This document shows, piece by piece, positions 17,659 to 24,915 of a stretch of DNA of 64,000 nt. Position numbers and translations under genes: made by a program. Origin of the DNA: an uncultured Clostridia bacterium (lineage in GTDB: Bacteria > Bacillota > Clostridia > Christensenellales > Borkfalkiaceae); contig CANQBG010000001.1 of assembly GCA_947588985.1 (NCBI GenBank), forward strand, positions 124,001 to 188,000. The letters run 5' to 3'. Within the stretch, counting starts at the first letter, position 1. Every line of letters starts with the position of its first letter. Below the pieces are notes generated by a model, which had not been told where the DNA came from, made no database searches, and saw only the letters and a program-made list of their open reading frames with translations.

Positions 17659-18081
17659 ATGAAAAAATTTGTAAGTGTAATCATTGCAACGGTAGCATTG
17701 ATATTTTGTTTTACATTATCTGCTTGCGGGAATAAATATGTAAGCCATTATAGTGCTATGCTGATGGTAAGGGAAAATACCTCAAATAAAGCGGCCGTTA
17801 CATTTGATAATTTTAGCGGAACATATGTAATGAAATTGAAGAACAATGGCGTAGACGAGGTGTTTATAACATATGAAGCGACGCTTCGGGAAGGGAATAT
17901 AAAAGTTTTCTATGATTTTCATGATGAGAAGCTGAACTTATTTGACATTAAAACCGACGGTTCTGTTGATAGTAAAACCGAAACTTTTACAGGCAATAAA
18001 ACGATTTACATCATCATTGAATCGGACGGTACATGCAACGACGGCAGTTTTTCGTTTGTTTTGGAAAAATCAGAGAAATAA
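17659..18081 (+). CDS. AT-rich predicted lipoprotein
   Basis: A 140-residue protein with a lipoprotein signal peptide (MKKFVSVIIATVAL, lipobox LSAC near residue 22) and a mature beta-rich domain of about 115 residues with no recognised family. GTGGAGAAG precedes ATG 17659; an in-frame ATG 33 nt upstream has no better site. The codons are strikingly A/T-ending compared with neighbours, and the gene abuts the 3' side of tRNA-Leu, which together suggest acquisition by transfer. It has its own promoter and terminator. Confidence 0.75.
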   Translation: MKKFVSVIIATVALIFCFTLSACGNKYVSHYSAMLMVRENTSNKAAVTFDNFSGTYVMKLKNNGVDEVFITYEATLREGNIKVFYDFHDEKLNLFDIKTDGSVDSKTETFTGNKTIYIIIESDGTCNDGSFSFVLEKSEK

Positions 18082-18107
18082 ATTTCAATTCAACGGAATA
18101 TAAGGAG

Positions 18108-18133
18108 AGCGAGGACGGTTTGTCCTCGCTTTT
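18108..18133 (+). terminator. terminator of the AT-rich lipoprotein gene
   Basis: Nine-bp stem AGCGAGGAC (18108-18116) / GTCCTCGCT (18122-18130), 5-nt loop, followed by TTT. Confidence 0.65.
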
Positions 18134-18181
18134 CGCAGTAAAAAAGAACGCAAGCTGAAATGGTTCAACTTACGTTCAAAG

Positions 18182-18264
18182 TGGTGCGGATGACAGGACT
18201 TGAACCTGCATGGTCTCCCACAGGAACCTGAAACCTGCGCGTCTGCCAATTTCGCCACATCCGC
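18182..18264 (-). tRNA. tRNA-Leu (anticodon CAG)
   Basis: An 83-nt class II tRNA with encoded CCA. The acceptor pairs GCGGATG with CATCCGC, the D stem is GCG/CGC, the anticodon loop TTCAGGT gives CAG, the long variable arm is TGG-GAGA-CCA, and the T arm is GCAGG-TTCAAGT-CCTGT. The anticodon stem CAGGT/TCCTG has a T-T mismatch at its loop-closing pair. The 128 nt between it and the S51 gene hold only the tRNA-like fragment listed separately and short inverted repeats. Confidence 0.93.
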
Positions 18265-18360
18265 ATGCCCCGTATTTTTACACGGGCGGGTCCCCGAGGC
18301 GGAGGTCAATTCCGCAACGCCTGAAAAGGCAACCTTGTCCCCGCACTTTTCCTCGGCCGG

Positions 18361-18387
18361 GGCGCCGAGACGGGAGATCGAACCCCG
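18361..18387 (-). other. possible tRNA 3' fragment
   Basis: On the minus strand a T-arm-like stem-loop CGGGG-TTCGATC-TCCCG (18387-18371) is followed by TCTCGGC, which would be the 3' acceptor strand of a tRNA beginning GCCGAGA, and then GCC instead of a discriminator plus CCA. No matching 5' half exists; the S51 gene occupies that space. The acceptor-like part can also pair with downstream GCCGAGG as a plain hairpin, so this may be chance. Confidence 0.3.
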
Positions 18388-18392
18388 CGCTG

Positions 18393-19091
18393 TCAAAACT
18401 CCGTTTTGACGATCTTGTTGCCTGAGGTCCCGTCGATCCGCCACACCTTTCCGCCCGCCGAGATGCTCTTTACGGGCTCTCCGCCGACGATTTCGAGAGC
18501 CGCATCGTTTTCAATGCCCCAAGCGCAGTATCTATTATACAACACGATTTCGTCAAAGTCAAGCGTTCTCTCGTCGTAATGGGGAGAAATTTTTCCTTTT
18601 ATCCATCCGAGCCCGGGATACATATGGTATTCCCCCTCGACGACGGAATCGGAATACATCTCTTCGAACCAACAGATGGCCCCCGCCGAAAGCCCGGCGA
18701 CCAAGACGCCGCGGCGATAAGCCTCCTCGATATAGGCAAGGAGCCCCGACTTCTTCCACGACTCGAGCATGAAAACGGTGTCTCCTCCTCCGACGTACAA
18801 AAAATCGGCTGCGTCGAACTTCTTTTTCATCTTGACGGGATCGATCTCCCGCCCCACCGTGAGCGCGACGTCGGTCTTGAGCCCGAAGATGCCCGTGTAG
18901 ACCTTGTGGAAGGTATTGTAATACGGCATGCAGTCGTGGCTGGCCGTCGGGATAAAGAGCCCGCAGGGCCGCCTTTCTCCCGCTGCCTTCTTGGCTTCTC
19001 CGGAGATATATTCGTCGATCTGAAGCCGTTCCGCGTCCTGTTCGCGCCCCTTTCCCTTTCCTCCGCCGATTGCAAGGATCCGCTCAGTCAC
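18393..19091 (-). CDS. peptidase S51 / PepE-like protein
   Basis: A 232-residue class I glutamine-amidotransferase-like protein of peptidase family S51, which includes aspartyl dipeptidase PepE and cyanophycinase. The nucleophile serine is in GLSAGAICW, preceded by the family glycine-rich strand YVGGGDT, and a histidine lies in SPHYDERT. The family cleaves Asp-containing dipeptides or related substrates. The start is GTG 19091 with GGGGGAG upstream, overlapping the PII-like gene by 8 nt, so it is the third coupled gene of the DUF1538 operon. Confidence 0.85.
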   Translation of the reverse strand: MTERILAIGGGKGKGREQDAERLQIDEYISGEAKKAAGERRPCGLFIPTASHDCMPYYNTFHKVYTGIFGLKTDVALTVGREIDPVKMKKKFDAADFLYVGGGDTVFMLESWKKSGLLAYIEEAYRRGVLVAGLSAGAICWFEEMYSDSVVEGEYHMYPGLGWIKGKISPHYDERTLDFDEIVLYNRYCAWGIENDAALEIVGGEPVKSISAGGKVWRIDGTSGNKIVKTEF

Positions 19092-19935
19092 TGCCCGTCT
19101 CCCCCTTCTCCTCGAGGAGATTTTCATTGACGGAGATGCCCGCCGTCCTGTCTACGGGGACGGAGAAAATGACGCCGCCCGCCTCCGTCTTGACGCCGAC
19201 GCGCTCGGAAAGCGCGTTCATGATCCCCATCGTCTGTTCTTTGCGCGTCAAAATCATCAAAATTTCCTGCTCGCGCATGAGCGAAATTCCGATGAACTGC
19301 TCGGCCTTCTCATTGCCGAGCGTCCGGGCGCGCACGATCGTCCCGCCCGCCGCGCCGGCCGAACGCGCCGCTTCCATCGCCGTATCCGCAAATTCCGCGG
19401 CAACTGCCGCAATGATGAGATCGTATTTTCGTTCTTGACTTCCCATGACTTTCTTTCCGTCCACCGTCTTATTCGTAGCCGCGCCCGCGAGCGACTCCGC
19501 AACCGTCTGCGAAATGCCGCGAAGCGGGATCGTGAAGGAGATCCCCCGCCCCGCAAGATAGAGGGCAAGTTTCTCGCGGATCCCACGCATGATCGATTCC
19601 TCATCGCTCTCCGGAAAGAGCGAAAGGAGCACGGATTTCTCCGTTTCGCCAAGCCCGAGGTAGTCGAGCACGGAAGAATTGGCAGTCCCCGTCCCCACGA
19701 ACAGATAGGAGAGCGTGACGGAGCATTCGTCGAGGATCTCCTTTAAGCGCCGTTCCTCCGTCCGGTTGACGACGCTCACGAGCAGTTTGCTCCGGATCTT
19801 GCGGAGCTCCGGCTTCTTGCCCTCGCCCTTCCCCGCAAGGAGGCCCTCCGCCCGCTTTTCTACCGCCTGCAGCGGTTGCAGAGCGGCGTTTGCCGCATGT
19901 TTGATGGTGTTTCTCACGCCCTTATCCCGCTTCAT
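19084..19935 (-). CDS. tandem PII-like signalling protein
   Basis: A 283-residue protein with a basic N-terminal region (1-45) and two consecutive ferredoxin-like domains of the GlnB/PII-like type: roughly 47-145 and 170-270, the second ending in the characteristic FSVPVDRTAGI. PII-like proteins bind nucleotides and regulate membrane transporters or enzymes. The ATG at 19935 overlaps the stop of the DUF1538 membrane protein gene (ATGA), strongly implying it controls that protein. The T-loop and nucleotide specificity cannot be deduced reliably from sequence. Confidence 0.8.
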   Translation of the reverse strand: MKRDKGVRNTIKHAANAALQPLQAVEKRAEGLLAGKGEGKKPELRKIRSKLLVSVVNRTEERRLKEILDECSVTLSYLFVGTGTANSSVLDYLGLGETEKSVLLSLFPESDEESIMRGIREKLALYLAGRGISFTIPLRGISQTVAESLAGAATNKTVDGKKVMGSQERKYDLIIAAVAAEFADTAMEAARSAGAAGGTIVRARTLGNEKAEQFIGISLMREQEILMILTRKEQTMGIMNALSERVGVKTEAGGVIFSVPVDRTAGISVNENLLEEKGETGSD

Positions 19936-21467
19936 CGATCCACCTCGTACTCGAGAATTTTTTCCTCGGCCGTGAGGAAGTTGCGCTTGATCTTTTGGGT
20001 ACGGATCCGGTAGGCGATCCCTAAAATCTGAATGGAAATGAGCGGCGTGAGGGCGACGAACGCCACGCAACCGAAGGCCTGCGTCATGATGAAACCCGGC
20101 CCCGAGAGCGCGTTGCAGGCGCCGATCGCCATGGGAAGGACGAAGGAGGAGACCATCGCGCCGCTCGCGACGCCGCCCGAGTCGAAGGCGATCCCCGTAA
20201 ATACGGGCGGCGTAAACGCCGTGAGGAGCAGCGCGATCGCATATCCGGGGATGAGGATCCACAGGATATCGATCTCCGTGAGGATGCGCGTCATCGCGAG
20301 CCCCAAGGAGATACTCACGCCGATGCAGAGGCCCTTCTTCATCGAGGAAGCCGAGATCGCCCCCGCCGACATGCGTTCGACCTGCTTATTGAGCACGTGC
20401 ACCGCGGGCTCGGCCGCAACGACGAAGTAGCCGATGAGCATTCCCACGGGAATGAGGAGCCAACCGCCCCAAAGCTTTGCGAGTTCCTCCCCGATCGTCC
20501 TGCCGATAGGCATGAAGCCGACGTTTGCCCCCGTTAAAAAGAGGACGAGGCCGACCAAGGTATATAAAAATCCCATCAGGATGCGGACGAGTTGTCGCTT
20601 CTTAAAGCTGCGCGTGATGCACTGAAAGAGCAGGAAAAAGACGAAGATGGGCAAAAGCGCGATGAGGACTTCCTCGGCGTAATCGAGAAATCCGCGGAGA
20701 TAGGCATAGAAGGCGTCCCGCGTCGTCTCCACGGCCGCAAGTTCCTCGTAAGGATAGTCAAGCCCATTCACCCGAAAGATGATGCCGAGAAGGAGGACGG
20801 CGACGATGGGCCCCACGCTCGCCAGCGAGACGAGCCCGAAGGAATCCTCCTGCCCCTTGCCCGCACGAATGGACGCGACGCCGACGCCGAGCGAGATGAT
20901 AAACGGCACCGTCATGGGGCCCGTGGTCACGCCGCCCGCGTCGAAGGAGACCGCCCAAAAGGACGGGGAGACAAAGGCGGCAAGCAGGAAGGCAAGCGCA
21001 TAGAAGCCAACCAGCAGGTAGGCAAGGCGGATGCCGAACACGATGCGAAGCATGGCGATCGCAAGGAAGAGCCCCACGCCCACCGCTACCGTCACGATGA
21101 GCAAATAATTCCCGAGCGGCGTCTTTTGCGCGATGGACGGGACCTGCCCCGCGAGGATCTGAAGATCGGGTTCGGCCACCGTCACGATGATCCCGATGAG
21201 GAAGGAGACCAGCGCGATGAGCCATACCTTTTTGGAATTGGTAACTGCGATCCCGATCTTCTCACCGATGACGAGAAGGGAAAGATCGGCTCCCTGCGTG
21301 AAAAGCCCCATCCCGAAGATCAACAGGACGACGCCGAGCAAAAACAGCACAAAATTCCCCGTATGGACGGGCGTGACCGTCAGCGCGAGAGCTATGATAA
21401 TGAGCGCGATGGGCAAAACCGCCGTAAGCGATTCCCTGATTTTATCGCGCAGAGCTTGACTTTTCAT
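19932..21467 (-). CDS. DUF1538 family membrane protein (two repeats)
   Basis: A 511-residue polytopic membrane protein with two homologous halves of the DUF1538 family. Equivalent signature segments are SFDAGGVTTGPM in the first half and AFDSGGVASGAM in the second, and each half also has an AEPD/AEPA motif. About 12 membrane helices are apparent. From memory, a DUF1538 pair (UmpAB of Halomonas) was reported as a Na+/H+ antiporter, so cation/proton exchange is a reasonable but unproven role. ATG 21467 follows GGGGAA; a TTG 24 nt upstream is the alternative. It is first in the operon with the PII-like gene. Confidence 0.85.
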   Translation of the reverse strand: MKSQALRDKIRESLTAVLPIALIIIALALTVTPVHTGNFVLFLLGVVLLIFGMGLFTQGADLSLLVIGEKIGIAVTNSKKVWLIALVSFLIGIIVTVAEPDLQILAGQVPSIAQKTPLGNYLLIVTVAVGVGLFLAIAMLRIVFGIRLAYLLVGFYALAFLLAAFVSPSFWAVSFDAGGVTTGPMTVPFIISLGVGVASIRAGKGQEDSFGLVSLASVGPIVAVLLLGIIFRVNGLDYPYEELAAVETTRDAFYAYLRGFLDYAEEVLIALLPIFVFFLLFQCITRSFKKRQLVRILMGFLYTLVGLVLFLTGANVGFMPIGRTIGEELAKLWGGWLLIPVGMLIGYFVVAAEPAVHVLNKQVERMSAGAISASSMKKGLCIGVSISLGLAMTRILTEIDILWILIPGYAIALLLTAFTPPVFTGIAFDSGGVASGAMVSSFVLPMAIGACNALSGPGFIMTQAFGCVAFVALTPLISIQILGIAYRIRTQKIKRNFLTAEEKILEYEVDR

Positions 21468-21508
21468 CACATTCCCCAACCCAAAAGCCAATCAAGCGGT
21501 CTTTGCAG

Positions 21509-21531
21509 AGTATTATGCCTCGCATAATACT
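21509..21531. repeat. perfect short palindrome
   Basis: Ten-nt arms AGTATTATGC (21509-21518) and GCATAATACT (21522-21531) around CTC, between the DUF1538 gene start and the rpiB stop. The arm sequence recurs in the larger palindrome at 37831-37874. Confidence 0.7.
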
Positions 21532-21535
21532 GCGT

Positions 21536-21988
21536 TTATTTCATATATTTGCGCTCAATTGCCGTGATTTTATCGATCCGGCGCTGATGCTTGGCCTCTT
21601 CCGAAAACGGCGTCTCCAAGAATACCTTCACGATCTCATAGGCGAGATTGACGCCGACAAACGCCCCACCGAGCGCGAGCATGTTGGCGTCGTTGTGAAG
21701 GCGGGTCATCTTGGCGGACAGCGGTTCGGAGCACAGCGCACAGCGGACCCCGGGGACCTTGTTGGCCGCAATGGAGATGCCGATGCCCGTCGTGCAGACG
21801 ACGATCCCCCGCTCGCATTCCCCGCTCGCCACGGCTTCCGCAGCCTTCAGGCCGAAATCGGGATAGTCGCAGGAATCGGGGGTCGTCGTCCCGAAATCGA
21901 CGACTTCATGCCCCGCTTTTTCAAGATACTCCGCCACGAGATTTTTGAGTGTGAGACCGCCATGGTCGCACGCAATTGCAATTTTCAT
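21536..21988 (-). CDS. rpiB: ribose 5-phosphate isomerase B
   Basis: A 150-residue RpiB/LacAB-family enzyme interconverting ribose 5-phosphate and ribulose 5-phosphate in the pentose phosphate pathway. It begins MKIAIACDHGG, has the DYPDFG segment, and carries CTTGIGISIAANK, which holds the catalytic cysteine of the B type. AGGAGAGG precedes the ATG. It follows the YwlE-type phosphatase and sua5 in the same order as ywlC-ywlE-ywlF of Bacillus subtilis. Confidence 0.96.
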   Translation of the reverse strand: MKIAIACDHGGLTLKNLVAEYLEKAGHEVVDFGTTTPDSCDYPDFGLKAAEAVASGECERGIVVCTTGIGISIAANKVPGVRCALCSEPLSAKMTRLHNDANMLALGGAFVGVNLAYEIVKVFLETPFSEEAKHQRRIDKITAIERKYMK

Positions 21989-22010
21989 ACCTTTCCTCTC
22001 CTTTGATGGA

Positions 22011-22460
22011 TCATTTTTTGATTTTCGGACAGCAGACCTCGATCACGCGGGGGATACATTCGCGGATATGGCGCAGGGTGACGCGATAGGCGTCGATTTC
22101 CCTTCCGTACGGATCGGGGATCTCCTCCCCGCAGAGCGCGGGAAAACTTGTTACGTTGGAAAATCCCGAGAGCGCCTGCTGCTGCGCAGTCGTCATGCAG
22201 ACGACGGCGTGCGCCCCCTCTACCATGTCGCGGGTCAGCCTGCGGGAGCGGAAGTTCTCCTCGTAGGCGATCTTCGCCTCGGTGAGCGCCTGCATGCTGT
22301 TTGCGGACATGGGTTGCCCCGCTTCTGCGGAGAGCCCCGCCGAGACAACGCGATACCATCCGATCTTCCGCCGCTTGAGCTCCTGCCGGAGCGCCGCCTC
22401 GGCCATCGGAGAGCGGCACGTGTTCCCCGTACATACAAAGATGATGATGCGATGTTTCAT
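22011..22460 (-). CDS. ywlE: low-molecular-weight phosphatase, YwlE (protein-arginine phosphatase) type
   Basis: A 149-residue LMW phosphatase with P-loop CTGNTCRS starting at Cys10, general-acid loop DPYG near residue 114, and tyrosines downstream. Thr14 in the P-loop matches the threonine that gives Bacillus YwlE specificity for phosphoarginine, where tyrosine phosphatases usually have isoleucine. Position between sua5 and rpiB also matches ywlE. It overlaps sua5 by ATGA. If correct it would reverse McsB-type arginine phosphorylation; no McsB is in this window. Confidence 0.88.
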   Translation of the reverse strand: MKHRIIIFVCTGNTCRSPMAEAALRQELKRRKIGWYRVVSAGLSAEAGQPMSANSMQALTEAKIAYEENFRSRRLTRDMVEGAHAVVCMTTAQQQALSGFSNVTSFPALCGEEIPDPYGREIDAYRVTLRHIRECIPRVIEVCCPKIKK

Positions 22461-23449
22461 GCGTCCACCCCAAAAGCGCGACGAAGCCGATTCAAGACTC
22501 CCACCATCACGCCCTCCTGTTCCTTGGGCTCGACGCCGATGAGAAGCGTCGCGCTCTTTTCCGCGCTGCGAAGAAGCGCATACAGCCGCCTTGCCATCTC
22601 TTCGCCCGTGCCGCCGAGATCGAGGGCTTCCCTTCCTCCGAGGGCGGAAATCAACCCGCTCTCCGCAAGGATACAGGGCCTGCCGCCCTGCTCGGCTTCG
22701 CCGTCATAGAGGGCGTTCGCCTCCTCCGCGCTGCGGCAATACGCCGTTTTACAACGCGGCGAATAGTGCTTATATGCCATGCCGGGGCTCTTGGGCTGTT
22801 CGCCCTCCTTCCGCACATACACCCCGCAATCTCCCGCGACGGAAGCGATCATCTCCCGCGTCACGAGCCCTCCCCGTAAAATTTGAGGGACCTCCCCCGT
22901 GCAATCGAGGACGGTGCTCTCGATGCCGCCCATGCAGGCTCCGCCGTCGAGAATGAGCGGGATTTTCCCGTTGAAATCGTCGTAGACGTGCCGCGCGGTG
23001 ACGGGCGAGACGTGTTTGGAGAGATTTGCGCTCGGTGCGGCGATGGGCAGATCCACTTCGCGCAAAAACTCCTGCGCGGTGGGCGACGACGGCACGCGGA
23101 TGGCGAGCGTCGGGAGCCCGCACGAGACGTATTGGGAGACCTTCCCCGTGGAGGGATAAACCATGGTGAGCGGCCCCGGCAAGAATGCCGCGCGGAGCGC
23201 CGCCGCATAGGGCGGTTCGCCGTCGATGAGGCGGGAGATCTCGTAATCTCTGTGCACATGCACGATGAGCGGATTATCGGCGGGTCTCCCCTTCAAGGCA
23301 AAAATTTTGAGCACGGCGTCGTCGTTGAAGGCATTTGCGCCCAAGCCGTAAACCGTTTCGGTGTGAAAGGCGACGACTTCCCCCTCCTCGATGTATTTTT
23401 TGGCGCGGGAGAGCCATCCGTGTGCGCGTGCGATGATCTGTGTTTCCAT
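22457..23449 (-). CDS. L-threonylcarbamoyladenylate synthase (Sua5/YwlC)
   Basis: A 330-residue two-domain Sua5-type enzyme making threonylcarbamoyl-AMP for the t6A37 modification of ANN-decoding tRNAs. The YrdC domain (about 10-195) has TETVYGLGANAF, LKGRP and the APSANLS segment; the linker PGMAYKHYSP leads to the C-terminal Sua5 domain. Length agrees with two-domain YwlC rather than short TsaC. The ATG at 23449 starts 5 nt after the dnaB stop with no clear ribosome binding site, so coupling to dnaB translation is likely. Confidence 0.94.
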   Translation of the reverse strand: METQIIARAHGWLSRAKKYIEEGEVVAFHTETVYGLGANAFNDDAVLKIFALKGRPADNPLIVHVHRDYEISRLIDGEPPYAAALRAAFLPGPLTMVYPSTGKVSQYVSCGLPTLAIRVPSSPTAQEFLREVDLPIAAPSANLSKHVSPVTARHVYDDFNGKIPLILDGGACMGGIESTVLDCTGEVPQILRGGLVTREMIASVAGDCGVYVRKEGEQPKSPGMAYKHYSPRCKTAYCRSAEEANALYDGEAEQGGRPCILAESGLISALGGREALDLGGTGEEMARRLYALLRSAEKSATLLIGVEPKEQEGVMVGVLNRLRRAFGVDA

Positions 23450-23454
23450 AGCTA

Positions 23455-24894
23455 TCAAAGGGGAATATCGCCGTCGTCCCCGTCGTCTCCCTCCCCGGAA
23501 GGTTTCTTTCTGCGGGTGAATATCGGCTCCTCGCTCGGGCGGCCCTGATCCTCCACGTCGATGAATTTCGTCGATTCCCCGATGAACCGCAGTTGGATCC
23601 GCCCCAAAGAACCGTTTCTGTGCTTGGCGAGGGTGAGCTCTGCCGCCCCCTTCACCACGGTGCCCTTTTCGTAATCCTCGGGCTTGGCGTTGACGTCGGG
23701 ACGGTTGATGAACATGACGATATCCGCGTCCTGTTCGATAGCCCCCGATTCGCGGAGGTCGGAGAGCTGCGGCTCCTTGGTCTCGATGCGGCGGAGCTGG
23801 GAGAGCGCGATGACGGGCACCCCGAGTTCCTTCGCCATGATCTTCAAAAAGCGCGTGATGGAGGCGATCTCCTGCTGGCGGTTGAAATCGCGCCCCATGT
23901 TCTCCGAACGGTCCCCCTGCATGAGCTGGATATAGTCGATCATCACGAGGTCGAGCCTGCCCTCGGCGGCTGCGAGGCGGCGGCATTTGGAAAGGATCTC
24001 GGGCGGCGTAATGGAGGAGGAATCGTCGATATAGATCTTGCTTTCCTTCAATTTTTTATCCGCGAGAAGAAGATTCTTCCAATCCTGCACGACGAGCTTG
24101 CCGGAGAGCGCCTTTTCCATGCTGACTTCCGCATGTGCGCAGATGAGGCGCTGGGCGATCTCCTCGTAGGGCATCTCGAGGGAAAAGACGGCCGCAACGT
24201 TGTGATTGACGAGACAGGCGTGCTCCACGATGTTCATCGCGAGCGACGTTTTCCCCATGCCGGGGCGCGCGGCGATGATGATGAGATTGCCCTTCTGAAA
24301 GCCGTGCGTGATCTGGTCGAGGCGGGTGAAGCCCGTCTCCAACCCCCGGAAGGCATTGGGATCGCGGTCGATCTCCTCGAACTTCTGAATGACCTTTTGG
24401 AGAACGACTCCGTCGGCAAAACTCGTGAGCGTCGTCTTATCCTCCTGTTTGGAGATGTCATAGACGAGCTTCTCCGCATAGCCGATCGCCTCCCGTTCCT
24501 CGGGCTCCTTTCTGCAATTTTCCACGATATCCTTTGCCGCACGGATGAGCGCGCGGTTGACGGCGTCCCGCCGCACGATGTCGAGATATTGCTTATAATT
24601 GGCCGTGGAGGGCGTGATGGTGGCCAAATCGTTGACGGCCTGCAACCCGCCGGCCCGTTCGAGAGTACCGTCTCGGGTGAGCTGGTCGAGGAGCGTGACG
24701 GTATCCACCGTCTTTCTGCCCGCAAAGATCTTCTTCATGGCCTCGAGGATGAGGCGGTGCGATTCGCGGTAAAAATCTTCCGTGCGCAGCGATTCGAGGA
24801 TATCCCCCTGCACGGCTTCATCCATGAGGAGACAGCCGAGGAGCGCGGCCTCCGCGTCGATATTGTGCGGCATCTGATTATTCGGATTGGGCAT
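23455..24894 (-). CDS. dnaB: replicative DNA helicase DnaB
   Basis: A 479-residue hexameric 5'-to-3' helicase of the replisome (called DnaC in Bacillus). The N-terminal primase-interacting domain (1-105, starting IDAEAALLGCLLMDE) is followed by a linker and a RecA-like ATPase with Walker A ARPGMGKTS near 211 and Walker B LVMIDYIQLM. The C-terminus ends in an acidic tail. GAGGT precedes ATG 24894. A DnaD-type primosome protein in this window (36058) is a candidate loader for it. Confidence 0.96.
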   Translation of the reverse strand: MPNPNNQMPHNIDAEAALLGCLLMDEAVQGDILESLRTEDFYRESHRLILEAMKKIFAGRKTVDTVTLLDQLTRDGTLERAGGLQAVNDLATITPSTANYKQYLDIVRRDAVNRALIRAAKDIVENCRKEPEEREAIGYAEKLVYDISKQEDKTTLTSFADGVVLQKVIQKFEEIDRDPNAFRGLETGFTRLDQITHGFQKGNLIIIAARPGMGKTSLAMNIVEHACLVNHNVAAVFSLEMPYEEIAQRLICAHAEVSMEKALSGKLVVQDWKNLLLADKKLKESKIYIDDSSSITPPEILSKCRRLAAAEGRLDLVMIDYIQLMQGDRSENMGRDFNRQQEIASITRFLKIMAKELGVPVIALSQLRRIETKEPQLSDLRESGAIEQDADIVMFINRPDVNAKPEDYEKGTVVKGAAELTLAKHRNGSLGRIQLRFIGESTKFIDVEDQGRPSEEPIFTRRKKPSGEGDDGDDGDIPL

Positions 24895-24915
24895 AGGTAA
24901 GACCTCTTTGTGCTT

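Noticed and set aside
17500..17660. Direct repeat of the tRNA-Leu 3' end marking an island
   Set aside because: The tRNA 3' sequence does not recur on the far side of the AT-rich gene, so no attachment-site pair can be shown.
21468..21491. TTG 21491 as start of the DUF1538 protein
   Set aside because: ATG 21467 has a GGGGAA just upstream and the extra eight residues add nothing family-like, though TTG cannot be fully excluded.
23593..24900. A 435-codon plus-strand open frame opposite dnaB
   Set aside because: It mirrors dnaB codon for codon and shows no recognisable protein features.
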